64,000 nucleotides of DNA from Salipiger profundus (GTDB lineage Bacteria; Pseudomonadota; Alphaproteobacteria; Rhodobacterales; Rhodobacteraceae): contig NZ_CP014796.1 in NCBI RefSeq assembly GCF_001969385.1, positions 2,497,501-2,561,500 on the forward strand. Reading direction: 5' to 3'. Each line of letters starts with the position of its first letter. Within the stretch, counting starts at the first letter, position 1. Positions 37,698 to 47,200 of this stretch are shown here, one piece after another. The position numbers and the translations under genes are program-made. The notes under the pieces are model-generated. The model made no database searches. It had not been told where the DNA came from and worked only from the letters and a program-made list of their open reading frames with translations.

Positions 37698-38195
37698 TCA
37701 GGGCTGCGTCAGCAGCCGCACCCGGTCGGTGAGCTCGGCAAATAGCGCCTTGCGTTCGTCTTCGCTCAGAAAGGCGCCGATCTCAACCTCGCGTCCGCTA
37801 CCCTTGAGGGTGACGTAGTAGGGTACCGGGCCGCCCTTTTCATGCATGCTGACGCGCACCCAGTAGGTGTTGCTCTGCCAGTCCTGGTCCGGGCCGCGCG
37901 GGTTGTGCCGCTCGAGCCGCGTGAGTTCGGGGCCGAGCGTCAGGATCTCGAGCACCTGCCGGTCGCGGCTGTTGCGCTTGATCGCGAACCACAGCCCGGC
38001 GACGGCGGCAAGCATGAAGGGCAGCAGGCCCCAGAGCAGCACGGTGCCCAGCAGGCCGAAGAATGGCATCAGCGCGAGCAGGAAGAAGCTTAGGATGAAG
38101 ATCGAGAAGCCGTGGGCCGAGAGGGATTGGTGCGGCCAGAGGTGAAGCTCGGCCTGCTCCGCGGGTGAGGTGGTATGTTCCCAGCGATACGGCAT
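37698..38195 (-). CDS. DUF2244 family membrane protein
   Basis: A 165-residue protein of the DUF2244 family. It has a polar N-terminus (MPYRWEHTTSPAEQAELHLW), two hydrophobic helices (FSIFILSFFLLALMPFFGLL and LLPFMLAAVAGLWFAI), and a soluble C-terminal domain with YWVRVSMHEKGGPVPYYVTL and EVEIGAFLSEDERKALFAEL, typical of the family. Members occur near cytochrome oxidase genes in Alphaproteobacteria, as here beside ctaD, and a role in oxidase assembly has been suggested only by context. The start at 38195 is preferred over 38234. Confidence 0.82.
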   Translation of the reverse strand: MPYRWEHTTSPAEQAELHLWPHQSLSAHGFSIFILSFFLLALMPFFGLLGTVLLWGLLPFMLAAVAGLWFAIKRNSRDRQVLEILTLGPELTRLERHNPRGPDQDWQSNTYWVRVSMHEKGGPVPYYVTLKGSGREVEIGAFLSEDERKALFAELTDRVRLLTQP

Positions 38196-38293
38196 GTCGG
38201 AGAGAGTTCTAGCACCGGGGCGTGTCGGGTCCATCAGAAAGATGCGGTGGCGATGCAGCTTCCCGGCGGGTTCGGTTGAAGGGGCGAAACGGA

Positions 38294-38321
38294 AAAGGCC
38301 CCGGATCGCTCCGGGGCCTTT
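38294..38321. terminator. Strong bidirectional terminator after ctaD
   Basis: AAAGGCCCCGGA-TCGC-TCCGGGGCCTTT is a perfect 12-base stem with a 4-base loop. The A and T runs flanking it make it an intrinsic terminator in both directions. It lies 20 bases past the ctaD stop. Confidence 0.85.
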
Positions 38322-38340
38322 CGATGATCTGCGGGGCAGC

Positions 38341-40014
38341 TTAGTGCGCGTGCTGCTTGTCCCAGTCCTCGCGCTTCGGGAGCTGCTCGAAAGTGTGCTC
38401 CGGCGGCGGCGAGGGCAGGGTCCACTCGAGCGTGTCCGCGTACTCGTTCCACGGGTTCTTCTCGGTGGCGGGTTTGCCCGCGCGCAGCGTGTAGATCACG
38501 ATGCCGAAGAACAGCAGGAACGAGGCGAAGGACAGCAGCGCACCCCAGCTCGACACGGTGTTCCAGGTGGCGAATGCCTCCGGGTAGTCGATGTAGCGGC
38601 GCGGCATGCCCTGGCGGCCCAGGAAGTGCTGCGGGAAGAACGTCAGGTTCACACCGATGAAGAACATCCAGAAGTGCAGCTTGCCGAGCGCCTCGGGATA
38701 CATCTTGCCGGTCATCTTTGGCATGTAGAAGTAACAGCCCGCGAAGATCGTGAAGGCCGCCCCCATCGACATGGTGTAGTGGAAGTGCGCCACGACGTAG
38801 TAGGTGTCGTGATATGCGCGGTCCACGGCGGCCTGGCTCAGGACGATGCCGGTGACGCCGCCCACGGTGAACAGGATCAGGAAGCCGATGGCGAAGAGCA
38901 TCGGCGTCTTGAACTCGATCGAGCCGCCCCACATCGTCGCGATCCACGAGAAGATCTTAACGCCGGTCGGCACCGCGATGACCATGGTCGCCAGCATGAA
39001 GTAGCTCTGCTGGGTCAGCGACATGCCCACGGTGTACATGTGGTGCGCCCACACGACGAAGCCGAGCGCGCCGATCGCGATGATCGCCCAGACCATCGGC
39101 AGGTAGCCGAAGACCGGCTTGCGCGAGAAGGTCGCGATGACGTGGCTCGCGATGCCGAAGCCCGGCAGGATCACGATGTAGACCTCGGGGTGGCCGAAGA
39201 ACCACAGGATGTGCTGGTAGAGCACCGGGTCACCGCCGCCGGCGGGGTCGAAGAAGGTGGTGCCGAAGTTCCGGTCGGTCAGCAGCATGGTGATCGCGCC
39301 GGCAAGAACGGGCAGCGACAGCAGGATGAGCCACGCGGTGATGAAGACGGACCAGGCGAAGAGCGGCACCTTGAACAGCGACATGCCGGGGGCGCGCATG
39401 TTCAGGAAGGTGGTGATGATGTTGATCGCACCGAGGATCGACGAGGCGCCCGAGACGTGCACCGCGAAGATCGCGAGATCGGTCGACATGCCGGCTTCGC
39501 TGGTGGAAAGCGGCGGGTAGAGCACCCAGCCGATGCCCGAGCCGAGCTGGCCGTTGCCTCCGGGCGCGAAGACCGAGCAGACCGCCAGCGCGGAGCCTGC
39601 GAAATACAGCCAGTAGCTGAGGTTGTTCAGCCGCGGGAACGCCATGTCCGGCGCGCCGATCTGCAGCGGCATGAAGTAGTTGCCGAAACCGCCGAACAGG
39701 GCCGGAATCACCACGAAGAACATCATCAGGATGCCGTGGCCGGTGATCAGCACGTTCCACAGGTGGCCGTTGGGCGTGCAGTTCTCGGTCGCGGTGGGAA
39801 TCAGCCGCGCCCCTTCCATGCACATGTATTGAACGCCGGGCTCCATGAGCTCCAGTCGCATGTATACGGTGAAGGTCACCGACACGAGGCCCACGATCGC
39901 GGCGGTAATCAGGTAGAGAATCCCGATATCCTTGTGATTCGTGGACATGAACCAGCGGGTGAAGAACCCCCGGTTGTCCTCGTGCTCGTGGCCATGAATG
40001 GCGGCGTCTGCCAT
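38341..40014 (-). CDS. ctaD: Cytochrome c oxidase subunit I (aa3 type)
   Basis: CtaD is the catalytic subunit of the aa3 oxidase and reduces oxygen while pumping protons. The 557-residue protein has about 12 membrane helices. Heme and copper ligands are visible: [10 protein letters not shown] near residue 95, the CuB His with Tyr cross-link in [15 protein letters not shown] near residue 275, [10 protein letters not shown] near residue 320, and [10 protein letters not shown] near residue 405. Proton channel residues remain: GAPDMAFPR (D channel) and [10 protein letters not shown] (K channel), so it is an A1-type enzyme. Subunits II and III are not in this window. An FNR-type box lies 111-124 bases before the start. 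The ATG at 40014 gives [11 protein letters not shown]. Confidence 0.98.
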   Translation of the reverse strand: MADAAIHGHEHEDNRGFFTRWFMSTNHKDIGILYLITAAIVGLVSVTFTVYMRLELMEPGVQYMCMEGARLIPTATENCTPNGHLWNVLITGHGILMMFFVVIPALFGGFGNYFMPLQIGAPDMAFPRLNNLSYWLYFAGSALAVCSVFAPGGNGQLGSGIGWVLYPPLSTSEAGMSTDLAIFAVHVSGASSILGAINIITTFLNMRAPGMSLFKVPLFAWSVFITAWLILLSLPVLAGAITMLLTDRNFGTTFFDPAGGGDPVLYQHILWFFGHPEVYIVILPGFGIASHVIATFSRKPVFGYLPMVWAIIAIGALGFVVWAHHMYTVGMSLTQQSYFMLATMVIAVPTGVKIFSWIATMWGGSIEFKTPMLFAIGFLILFTVGGVTGIVLSQAAVDRAYHDTYYVVAHFHYTMSMGAAFTIFAGCYFYMPKMTGKMYPEALGKLHFWMFFIGVNLTFFPQHFLGRQGMPRRYIDYPEAFATWNTVSSWGALLSFASFLLFFGIVIYTLRAGKPATEKNPWNEYADTLEWTLPSPPPEHTFEQLPKREDWDKQHAH

Positions 40015-40124
40015 TGTCTGCCTCCTGTTGGTCTCGTCCCAGGCGCCTGCAAACATGCGCAGACCACCCCTCTATTCCATTCTTCCTTTTAGAAGGTCAC
40101 TGCAGTTGCGGCAATATAGCCGTT

Positions 40125-40138
40125 TGATCTGGATCAAA
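40125..40138 (-). promoter_or_regulatory. FNR/FnrL-type binding site upstream of ctaD
   Basis: TTGAT-CTGG-ATCAA is a perfect match to the FNR consensus TTGAT-N4-ATCAA. On the minus strand a TATATT hexamer (40114-40119) lies five bases further towards ctaD, so the box overlaps the region between likely -35 and -10. That placement would fit repression of the high-oxygen oxidase when FnrL is active under low oxygen. The site is palindromic and could also serve plus-strand transcription. Confidence 0.75.
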
Positions 40139-40201
40139 CTTTATTGTCGCACCCTCTTGCGCGACGCGCCCTGCATTCACAGGGCCGCAAGGTCGTGCCC
40201 G

Positions 40202-40251
40202 GGTCAGGTATTCCAGACCCCGAAACTGCCGCTGCGTCAGGTTTTCCTGAC
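40202..40251 (+). repeat. Two tandem similar hairpins upstream of DUF1127 gene
   Basis: GGTCAGGTATTCCAGACC (40202-40219, one A-A mismatch) and GTCAGG-TTTT-CCTGAC (40236-40251) share the core GTCAGGTNTTCC. They are imperfect direct repeats and each forms a hairpin. They precede the DUF1127 gene by about 60 bases. They could be regulator half-sites or RNA leader elements. Confidence 0.5.
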
Positions 40252-40308
40252 CTGCGTTTCGGCGCGGCAGGGCCTAGGCTGACGACAGTTTGCTACCAGA
40301 GATTTTCA

Positions 40309-40530
40309 ATGTCCAGTTTCAGGGAATGCCGCACCATGGCCTGCTTCGACCTGCGTCCCGCCGATCCGCTTCTGCTTCGCCTTGCACGGTTGCTCGAGAC
40401 CCCCTTCGCCCGCCGCCAGCGCCAGCTTGCCGCCCGTGTGGCGGACCTGCGGGCGCTTTCCGATGACGAGCTCGCGCGGCTTGGGCTGCGGCGTGACCAG
40501 ATCCTCGGGCATGTTTTCGGGGTCCGCTGA
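40309..40530 (+). CDS. Small DUF1127-domain protein
   Basis: A short, arginine-rich protein with the DUF1127 domain at its C-terminus (RQRQLAARVADLRALSDDEL and ARLGLRRDQI). Such proteins in Alphaproteobacteria act as RNA-binding or growth and stress regulators; in Rhodobacter sphaeroides a DUF1127 protein, CcaF1, is linked to small RNAs. The start is uncertain: ATG at 40309 gives 73 residues, ATG at 40336 (MACFDLRPA) gives 64 and has AGGGA upstream. The gene is divergent from ctaD. A terminator-like hairpin with a pyrimidine-rich loop follows it. Confidence 0.75.
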   Translation: MSSFRECRTMACFDLRPADPLLLRLARLLETPFARRQRQLAARVADLRALSDDELARLGLRRDQILGHVFGVR

Positions 40531-40626
40531 GCGGGCCGTCATTGCCGACGATCGCCACGGGGTGTTCCGACCCGGCGGCGGTCGCGCCCGGACGGTGTTG
40601 TTCCCCACCGGATCGGGCTAGGCTGG

Positions 40627-40672
40627 CCGGAGCGGCCGTTCTCCCCCAAGTGAGGTCGCTCCGGTCTTTTTT
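40627..40672 (+). terminator. Intrinsic terminator after the DUF1127 gene
   Basis: CCGGAGCG and CGCTCCGG form an 8-base stem around a 22-base loop containing CTCCCCC, followed by a TCTTTTTT run. A smaller hairpin (CGGTG with CACCG, at about 40595-40612) precedes it. The GNAT gene begins 20 bases after the T-run. Confidence 0.75.
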
Positions 40673-40691
40673 CTGTTCTGGGACACGCATC

Positions 40692-41153
40692 ATGACCCAT
40701 GCCGACACCGAGCTTGCGGTCGCGGGCTCCGGCGATCTTTCCGAGATCGAGGCGCTCGTGCAGGACGCCTACGCGCCCTACGTCGCGCGGATCGGAATGA
40801 AGCCGGGCCCGATGCGCGACGACTACGCGGCGCATGTACGGGCCGGGCGGCTTCGCGTGCTGCGCGCGGACGGGCGGATCGCGGGGATTCTCGCGCTGGA
40901 GCCGCAGGACGACGCGCTGCTGCTCGACAACGTGGCTGTCGCGCCATGGGCGCAGGGCAGGGGATACGGGCGCCGGCTGCTCGATGCCGCCGAACAGGTG
41001 GCAAGGGCGCAGAGGTACGAGCGCATCCGCCTCTACACCCATGTGAAGATGACCGAGAACATCGCGATCTACGCCGGGCGCGGGTATCGCGAGACCGGGC
41101 GCACCGAAGTGAACGGACTGCATCGGGTCTACATGGAGAAGACGCTCGCCTGA
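40692..41153 (+). CDS. GNAT family N-acetyltransferase
   Basis: A 153-residue acetyltransferase fold protein that transfers an acetyl group from acetyl-CoA to an amine. The CoA-binding motif A is LDNVAVAPWAQGRGYGRRLL near residue 78 with the Q/R-x-x-G-x-G/A pattern (QGRGYG). Motif B is near ENIAIYAGRGYRETG at residue 118, followed by GLHRVYMEKTL. The substrate is not clear. Start at 40692 (MTHADTELAVAGSGDL); the ribosome binding site is weak (TGGGA), and longer in-frame starts run through the terminator and are unlikely. It is convergent with lipB. Confidence 0.85.
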   Translation: MTHADTELAVAGSGDLSEIEALVQDAYAPYVARIGMKPGPMRDDYAAHVRAGRLRVLRADGRIAGILALEPQDDALLLDNVAVAPWAQGRGYGRRLLDAAEQVARAQRYERIRLYTHVKMTENIAIYAGRGYRETGRTEVNGLHRVYMEKTLA

Positions 41154-41163
41154 CCGGCGGCGA

Positions 41164-41820
41164 TCACTCCCCGAAGACCTCGTCGAAGCTGCGCCGGAGG
41201 GCCACGTCGACATCGGCCATGCTCACCGGCAGACCGAGGTCCACAAGACTGGTCACACCGAAGTCGCTGATTCCGCAGGGCACGATGCCCGAGAAATGCT
41301 CGAGTTCCGGCTCCACGTTGATCGAGATGCCGTGGAAGCTCACCCATTTGCGCAGCCGGATGCCGATGGCGGCGATCTTGTCCTCGCTCATCCGGCCGTC
41401 GGGCAGGCGCGGCCGGTCGGGGCGCTCGACCCAGACGCCGACACGTCCCTCGCGGATGTGGCCGGTAACGTTGAACTCGGCGAGCGCCGCGATCACCCAG
41501 GCCTCGAGTTGCTGGACAAAGGCGCGGATGTCGCGGCCGCGCCGGTTGAGGTCGAGCATCACGTAGACCACGCGCTGTCCGGGTCCGTGGTAGGTGTACT
41601 GCCCGCCGCGCTTGGTGTCGAAGACCGGGAACCGGTCCGGCGCGCGCAGGTCCTCGGCGCGGGCCGAGGTGCCGGCGGTGTAGAGCGGCGGATGCTCGAC
41701 CAGCCAGATCGCTTCGGGCGCTTCGCCGCGCGCAATGGCAGCGGCGCGCTCCTCCATGAAACGCACGGCGTCTTCATAGCCGGTCAGGCCGTCGCTGGTG
41801 ATCCATTCGGTCATGGACAA
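41164..41820 (-). CDS. lipB: Octanoyl-ACP:protein octanoyltransferase
   Basis: LipB transfers octanoyl from acyl carrier protein to the lipoyl domains of dehydrogenases, the first step of lipoate synthesis. The 218-residue protein has the family motif [20 protein letters not shown] near residue 72, the catalytic lysine in [20 protein letters not shown] near residue 145, and the catalytic cysteine in [13 protein letters not shown] near residue 180. Start is 41820 or the ATG six bases later. It is convergent with the GNAT gene. No lipA lies in the window. Confidence 0.96.
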   Translation of the reverse strand: MSMTEWITSDGLTGYEDAVRFMEERAAAIARGEAPEAIWLVEHPPLYTAGTSARAEDLRAPDRFPVFDTKRGGQYTYHGPGQRVVYVMLDLNRRGRDIRAFVQQLEAWVIAALAEFNVTGHIREGRVGVWVERPDRPRLPDGRMSEDKIAAIGIRLRKWVSFHGISINVEPELEHFSGIVPCGISDFGVTSLVDLGLPVSMADVDVALRRSFDEVFGE

Positions 41821-42017
41821 GCGGGCTAGGCCCAGACGCGGGGGGCGTCAAGATGGCAGGTGCGGGAGGTATGCTTTACGGGACCGCCGCGGCCATCCGG
41901 ACGGGCGATTTTCGCCCTGTCCGATGGTCGGAAAGAAAAAATGCGCAAAGATGCGATTTCCCTCTTTTCATCCCCGGCGGGCAACTGTAAAGAGCGCGTC
42001 ACCAAGTCAATGACAGT

Positions 42018-42104
42018 GCGGTCGTGGCGGAATTGGTAGACGCGCAGCGTTGAGGTCGCTGTGGGGTAACTCCCGTGGAAGTTCGAGTCTTCTCGACCGC
42101 ACCA
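42018..42104 (+). tRNA. tRNA-Leu (GAG)
   Basis: An 87-base tRNA with acceptor stem GCGGTCG paired with CGACCGC and an encoded ACCA end. The anticodon stem CAGCG/CGCTG encloses TTGAGGT, giving anticodon GAG. The D-arm (TGGCGGAATTGGTAGACG), a long variable arm and the T-arm GTTCGAGTC are typical of leucine tRNA. Confidence 0.97.
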
Positions 42105-42303
42105 TTTACTCTCCCGGACATGCCGGCGCGTTCCGTAAGGTTTTCGTATCGGCCTGATGATCCGTCAGTGACTTTCCCCCGTATTGCAGAAAATTCGTAG
42201 GCCAAGCCGCGTCCGATCGTGTCGGGCAGGGGTCTTGGGCTCAGCAGCTGTGACCAGGTTGCCTTTCGTAGTGAGCCATGACGAGGACCCGTGGCCCGCT
42301 GCC

Positions 42304-44034
42304 TCAGTCCGCGCCGAGTGGGCCGGGCGACCCGTAGTGGTAGCCCTGGACGAGATCGCATCCGAGTTTGCGCAACAGCGATGCGGTTTCTTCATCTTCC
42401 ACGCCTTCAACAATGAGATCGATGCCGAAGGCCGTCGTGAGCTGAAGAAGCGCACTGACGAAGGCCGAGTCCCGGGGGCTGCTCGCGATATCCTGGATGA
42501 AGCAGCGGTCAAGCTTGAGCATGTCGACGGGCCAGCTGCGCAAATGGGCGAGCCCGGCATAGCCGGTTCCGAAGTCATCGAGCGCCACGCGTGCTCCGCG
42601 GTGCCGCAGGTTTGCAAGGGTGCGGAAGATCGGTCCCTGAACCTCACCCAGCATGGTGGTTTCGGTCACCTCGATGACGATATGTTCCCAGTCGAGTCCG
42701 TGCCGCTCGAGTGCACGGTCAAGATCTTCGACGAGCTCGGAGCGGAGGAGATCGCCTGCGCCGACGTTGAGGGTCAGCCAGAGCGGGTCTCTCTGCGGCA
42801 GGCCGGCGAAATGCGACAGCGCTTCGCCGATGATGCGCCGGCTGAGCTTCTCCGCAAGCTCGGGGGTCGAGAGCGCGAGTGAAAAGGCCTCCGGCTCCAG
42901 AACGCCCTTCTCGGGGTCGATCCAGCGCACCAGCACCTCGTATCCGGCGATCCGTCCGGAAAGCAGCGAGCGGATGGGTTGGAAGAAGGGCTGGATCCTT
43001 CGCTCTTCGAGGGCCTGCAGGAAACGCGGCCGCATGAGGCGTGCACTGAAGTTTTGATGCGTTTCAGGAGTGTAGACGGCGCCCTTGCGGTGATCGGCCC
43101 GCTTGCTCGCGTAGAGCGCGGCATCGGCGCGGTGAAGCAGGCGTGACACGTCGCGCAGTTTTTCGGTCGTGATGGCGCAGCCGATGCTGACCCGCCCGAG
43201 ATCCGGTTTGCCCAGATCCGCGGCGCCGTCCTCGATGCCGGTGAAGCAGTCCCGCATGAGGCGGTCGACCGTGGCGCTGTCACCGTCCGGGAGCGCGATG
43301 AGCGCGGCGAATTCATCGCCGCCCAGTCTCCCGAGCAGCGACTTCGAGGGGAGGGCGCGGATCAGAGCGCGCGCCACTGTCTGCAGGTATTGATCGCCGA
43401 AGGGGTGCCCGTACACGTCGTTCACGGTCTTGAAGTTGTCGAGGTCCAACAGCAGCAGGGCGTGGTGGCGGATGTCCGTGCCGAGACGGTGCCGGCACCG
43501 ACGTTGAAAGGCGCGGTTGTTGAGCAGGGCCGTGAGCGCGTCGCGGTCGGCCTGTCGCGACAGCGCATGCGATTGCCGGACTTCACCGGAGAGCTCTTCC
43601 TCGAGCGTGAGAAGGTCGTCCCACTGCATGAGCGTGTTGCCGAGCAGACGTGCCGCACGTTCCGCCCGGACGGAAGCCGCGGGGTCCGGGGTGGGGGCAA
43701 GTCGCAATCCAAGGGCGCCGCGAAGATTGCCGGCACTGTCCTCGATCCGGCGAGCCACGAGGGTCTCTTGCGGAGTGTGCATTATCAGAAGCGGATCGCC
43801 GCAGGTCGGGTCGGCGGTGAAGTCGACAAGCTGAAGGGTCTGCCGCCGCAACCTGGTGTCGGTATCGCCGATCATGACGCGGGGTTTGCCGGGCTCGGGA
43901 AGCGGCAGAAACAGTGCCGCATGCAGATCTTGCGAGCGCATCGCGTCGAGCGCGTCTGATACCAGACGCTCAAGCTCTTCAGGAAAGGAGTGGCGCGTCA
44001 TGCCATCCGGGTCGAGAGCCGTAATCGGTGCCAA
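42304..44034 (-). CDS. GGDEF-EAL dual-domain c-di-GMP protein with GAF-like sensor
   Basis: A 576-residue protein for c-di-GMP turnover. Residues 1-150 resemble a GAF-type sensor, about 160-330 form a diguanylate cyclase domain with an intact LGRLGGDEFAAL near residue 240, and 335-570 form an EAL phosphodiesterase domain. EAL key residues remain: YEVLVRW, LTLNVGAGDLL, VIEVTETTM, ALDDFGTGYAGL, MLKLDRCFI, and VEGVEDEE, ending QGYHYGSP. The RxxD inhibitory site before GGDEF is absent (SKS replaces it). Both activities may therefore occur. I take a TTG start at 44034 with AAGGG upstream; ATG at 44001 is the alternative. It stands alone between tRNA-Leu and tamB. Confidence 0.9.
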   Translation of the reverse strand: MAPITALDPDGMTRHSFPEELERLVSDALDAMRSQDLHAALFLPLPEPGKPRVMIGDTDTRLRRQTLQLVDFTADPTCGDPLLIMHTPQETLVARRIEDSAGNLRGALGLRLAPTPDPAASVRAERAARLLGNTLMQWDDLLTLEEELSGEVRQSHALSRQADRDALTALLNNRAFQRRCRHRLGTDIRHHALLLLDLDNFKTVNDVYGHPFGDQYLQTVARALIRALPSKSLLGRLGGDEFAALIALPDGDSATVDRLMRDCFTGIEDGAADLGKPDLGRVSIGCAITTEKLRDVSRLLHRADAALYASKRADHRKGAVYTPETHQNFSARLMRPRFLQALEERRIQPFFQPIRSLLSGRIAGYEVLVRWIDPEKGVLEPEAFSLALSTPELAEKLSRRIIGEALSHFAGLPQRDPLWLTLNVGAGDLLRSELVEDLDRALERHGLDWEHIVIEVTETTMLGEVQGPIFRTLANLRHRGARVALDDFGTGYAGLAHLRSWPVDMLKLDRCFIQDIASSPRDSAFVSALLQLTTAFGIDLIVEGVEDEETASLLRKLGCDLVQGYHYGSPGPLGAD

Positions 44035-44154
44035 GAATACCCTTATCCCTTGTTCATGACACCCCGACGACGGGGAGGACGGGGTGCCAGAACTTCACCT
44101 CTGACAAGTAGAAATCAATTTTCCGTTAAGAGTCCCCGGGCCGGGAAACGAAAG

Positions 44155-44188
44155 CGCCCCGGCTGTCATGGAGGGGACAGCCGGGGCG
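44155..44188 (-). terminator. Terminator for the tamA-tamB operon
   Basis: CGCCCCGGCTGTC and GACAGCCGGGGCG form a perfect 13-base stem with an 8-base loop. On the minus strand it is followed by CTTTCGTTT. It begins 36 bases past the tamB stop. Confidence 0.8.
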
Positions 44189-44223
44189 GATCTGGTCTGG
44201 CTTGCGACGTCGCGGGCGGGGCC

Positions 44224-47200
44224 TCAGTAATCCTTTTCGTAGAAGATCCCGAGGCTGGTGTCGCCCGCGCTGGTTGCGCGGCCCCGCGCCTTGACGTTCT
44301 TGTTCACCTGGAGGTTCAGGTCGATCGAGGTCTCGCCGCTGCTGTCGACCTCGACGTCCGTGTAGATGTTCTCGGACAGATACTTGCCCGCCCGCAGGCC
44401 GGCGTTGCCCTCCGCATCCGTGGTGACGTCGAAATCATCCAGTCCGAAGCCCTGCCGCAGGTTGCCGATGATGCCCTCGCCGCCGCGCCCGGCGAGCGTG
44501 TTGACCGCCGCCGCGATGCGCAGCGCCTGGAAGGCCGACAGCTCGCCCACGTTGCGCCCGAAGAGCAGCAGCGCGAGCACTTCTTCCTCTGGCCGCGACG
44601 GTGTCGAGGAGAAGCTTACCTCGGGGGAGGTCGCCTCGCCCTCGATGGCGACGGTGATGGTGTTGCCGTCACGCTCGGTCACGGCCTCGACCTCGATGGT
44701 GGGAATGAAGTCTCCGGTCAGCCGCAGCACCGCCCGTTCGAGCGTGAGGCGCTGGCCGAGGATGTCCAGCCGGCCGCGGATCAGGTCGAAGCGCCCCTCG
44801 GGCACGATATCCTGCGAGGTGCCGCGCAGGCGCAGCGTGCCGCCCAGCTCGGCATCGAGGCCACGGCCCCGCACGAAGATGCGGGCCGGCGCGCGGATCT
44901 CGAGGTCGAGCGGCAGGCTGTAGGCCGAGCCACCGCCGCCATCGCCAGACTGTTCGAGCAGCCCGGCGCGGGCGCGGGTGGCGCGCACGTCCGAGGGTTC
45001 GGCGACGTGGTTGAGCGTGAAGCTGCGGCTGCCCGGGCCCATGCCGGTTTCGGGAATGCGCAGCTCGGCCTCGTTGATCTCGACCCATCCGCCGATGGCG
45101 GGGCCGGTCAGGAGCGGGCCCTCGACGGTGATCCGCCCATCTGCACGCGCCTGGTAGAGCCGGCGATCCTCGAGCAGGAGATCGCGCAGCCGCACGGCAA
45201 GATCGGCCCGGTAGGGCGCGGTCATGCCGATGGTGCCCGTGGTCTCGAGCGTGCCGCCGGTCGAGAGGCCGCCGGTGACCGACACCTGCGCCTGCCCACC
45301 GCCCAGCCGGGTCTCGATGTCGAGCCCGGTCAGGCTGAGCGCCGGTCCGGGCAGCACCGCCTCGGCGCCGTCGACGCGGATCGTGCCCGAAAGCGACGCG
45401 GGTGCGAGCGGCCCGTCGAGCCGCAGGTCGAGCCTGGCGAGACCCGACAGCAGGTTCGGCTCGATGAACGTATTGGCCAGCGACAGCGGAGCGCTGCCAG
45501 TGATGCCGAGGTTCGCATTGTCGAAGCTCTGCGCAATGCTGCCGGTCACGCGCGCCTGCGTGCCGCCCGGCGCGGTGAGGTCGGTGTTGACCTGCCACGG
45601 CCCGGAGCCGCTGCCGCTCAGCGTGCCGGTGGCGGTGGCGCGGCCCGGAAGCTGCTCGACGATCACGCCGAGGTTGTTGAGCACCACGTCGTAGCTGAGC
45701 GCGCTGTTGCCGGACTGGCCGAGGCTGCCGCTCATGGTGGCGCTGATCTGCGAGGTGGTCACGTCGAGCGTGTCGACGGTGATCGTGCCGTCGGCATCGC
45801 GCCGGGCCGAGACCACCGCCCGCCCGGTGCCGCCGATGAGCTGGTCGACCGTTGGAATGCCAAGCGCGATGTCCTGCGTGGTCAGCCGGCCTTCGGCCGA
45901 GAAGGCGCTGCTTTCTAGCGTGTAGGAACCGCCGCCGTCGAAATCGAGCGAGCCGCGCAGGGTGCGCCCGACGAGCGGGGCGAAGGCCGACAGCGCACCT
46001 GCCTCGGCGGTGCCGTCGAAGCTTACGGAGGCCACGCCCATCGGGCCGCTGCCGTCATCGCTCTTGGTGGCGGTGAGCTCGCCCGAGGCGCCGGTCTGTC
46101 CCGGTCCGCTGGCGGAGAAATCGAGCAGGTAGGCGTCGGCGCTTTCGGTCAGCTCGCCCTGCAGGCTGGCCGAGCCGGTCATCCCGGCGGCCGCGCGCGA
46201 CAGTTCCGGCAGGGTGATGTCGAAGGTCGCGGTGCTGGCATCCGACAGCAGCGTGCCGTTGGCGGTCATTCGGATGCCGGGGCCGTTGACGCGCGCGTCG
46301 CGGATGGTGATGCCGCCGTCGTCGCGCACCGCGTCGACCTCGGCGCGGGTGGTGCCCTGCAGAAGCCCGTCGACCTGCGGAATGCCGATCTCGAGATCCT
46401 GCGTCACGAGCGTGCCGGAGGTGTCGAAATAGCCGGTCTCCAGGGTGTAGCTGCCGGAGCCGTCGAAGGTCAGCCCACCGGCGAGCGGCCGGTCGATAAG
46501 AGGCGCGAAGGCGGCGAGCCGTTGCGAATCCGCCGTGCCGTCGAAGCCGACCCCGACGATGCCGCCATCCTCGCCCTTGCGGGCGGTGACAACGCCGTCG
46601 ATGCGGGTGTCGCCGGGACCGCTGGCCTCGAGGTCGAGCGCATAGGCGGCCTCGCCCTCGTCGAGCGTGCCGGACGCCGTCAGCTGTCCCGAGGCGTTCG
46701 GATCGACCAGCGACAGGTCCGGCAGCGTCAGGTCGAAGGTGCCCGAGCTCTCGCCGGTCTTGAGCTGGCCGTTGGCCGACAGGGTGATCGACCGGCCATC
46801 CAGATCGAGCTGGCGCAGGAAGGTGCCGCCCTCGTTGCGCTCGGCGCTCGCGGCAAGCGTCAGCCGGCCCGCCAGCAGCCCGTCGAGCTGCTCGATGTCC
46901 GCCGAAAGGTCGTCGGCGGTGCCGCTCAGGGACAGGTCGAAGCGTCCGGCGACGGGCTCCATCGTGCCCTCGAGCACGAAGTTGGCAGCCCCGCCGAGGT
47001 CACGGCCCGCCACGCCCGAGAAGCGCGACAGGTCGTCGGTGCGCACGCTGATATAGGGCTCGACCGTTGGGTCGTTGCCCTCGCTCAGGCCGAAGAGGGT
47101 GACGTCGCCGGCGACCTCGATCCCGGCGCCGTTCAGGTCGATGCCGGTGATCTCGAAGGGCGCACCCTCCTGCCAGTCGAATTGCAGCCCGCCTCTGAGG

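Noticed and set aside
38170..40092. Long plus-strand frame (640 codons) opposite ctaD
   Set aside because: Antisense shadow of a strongly conserved oxidase gene; His/Glu/Arg-rich without motifs.
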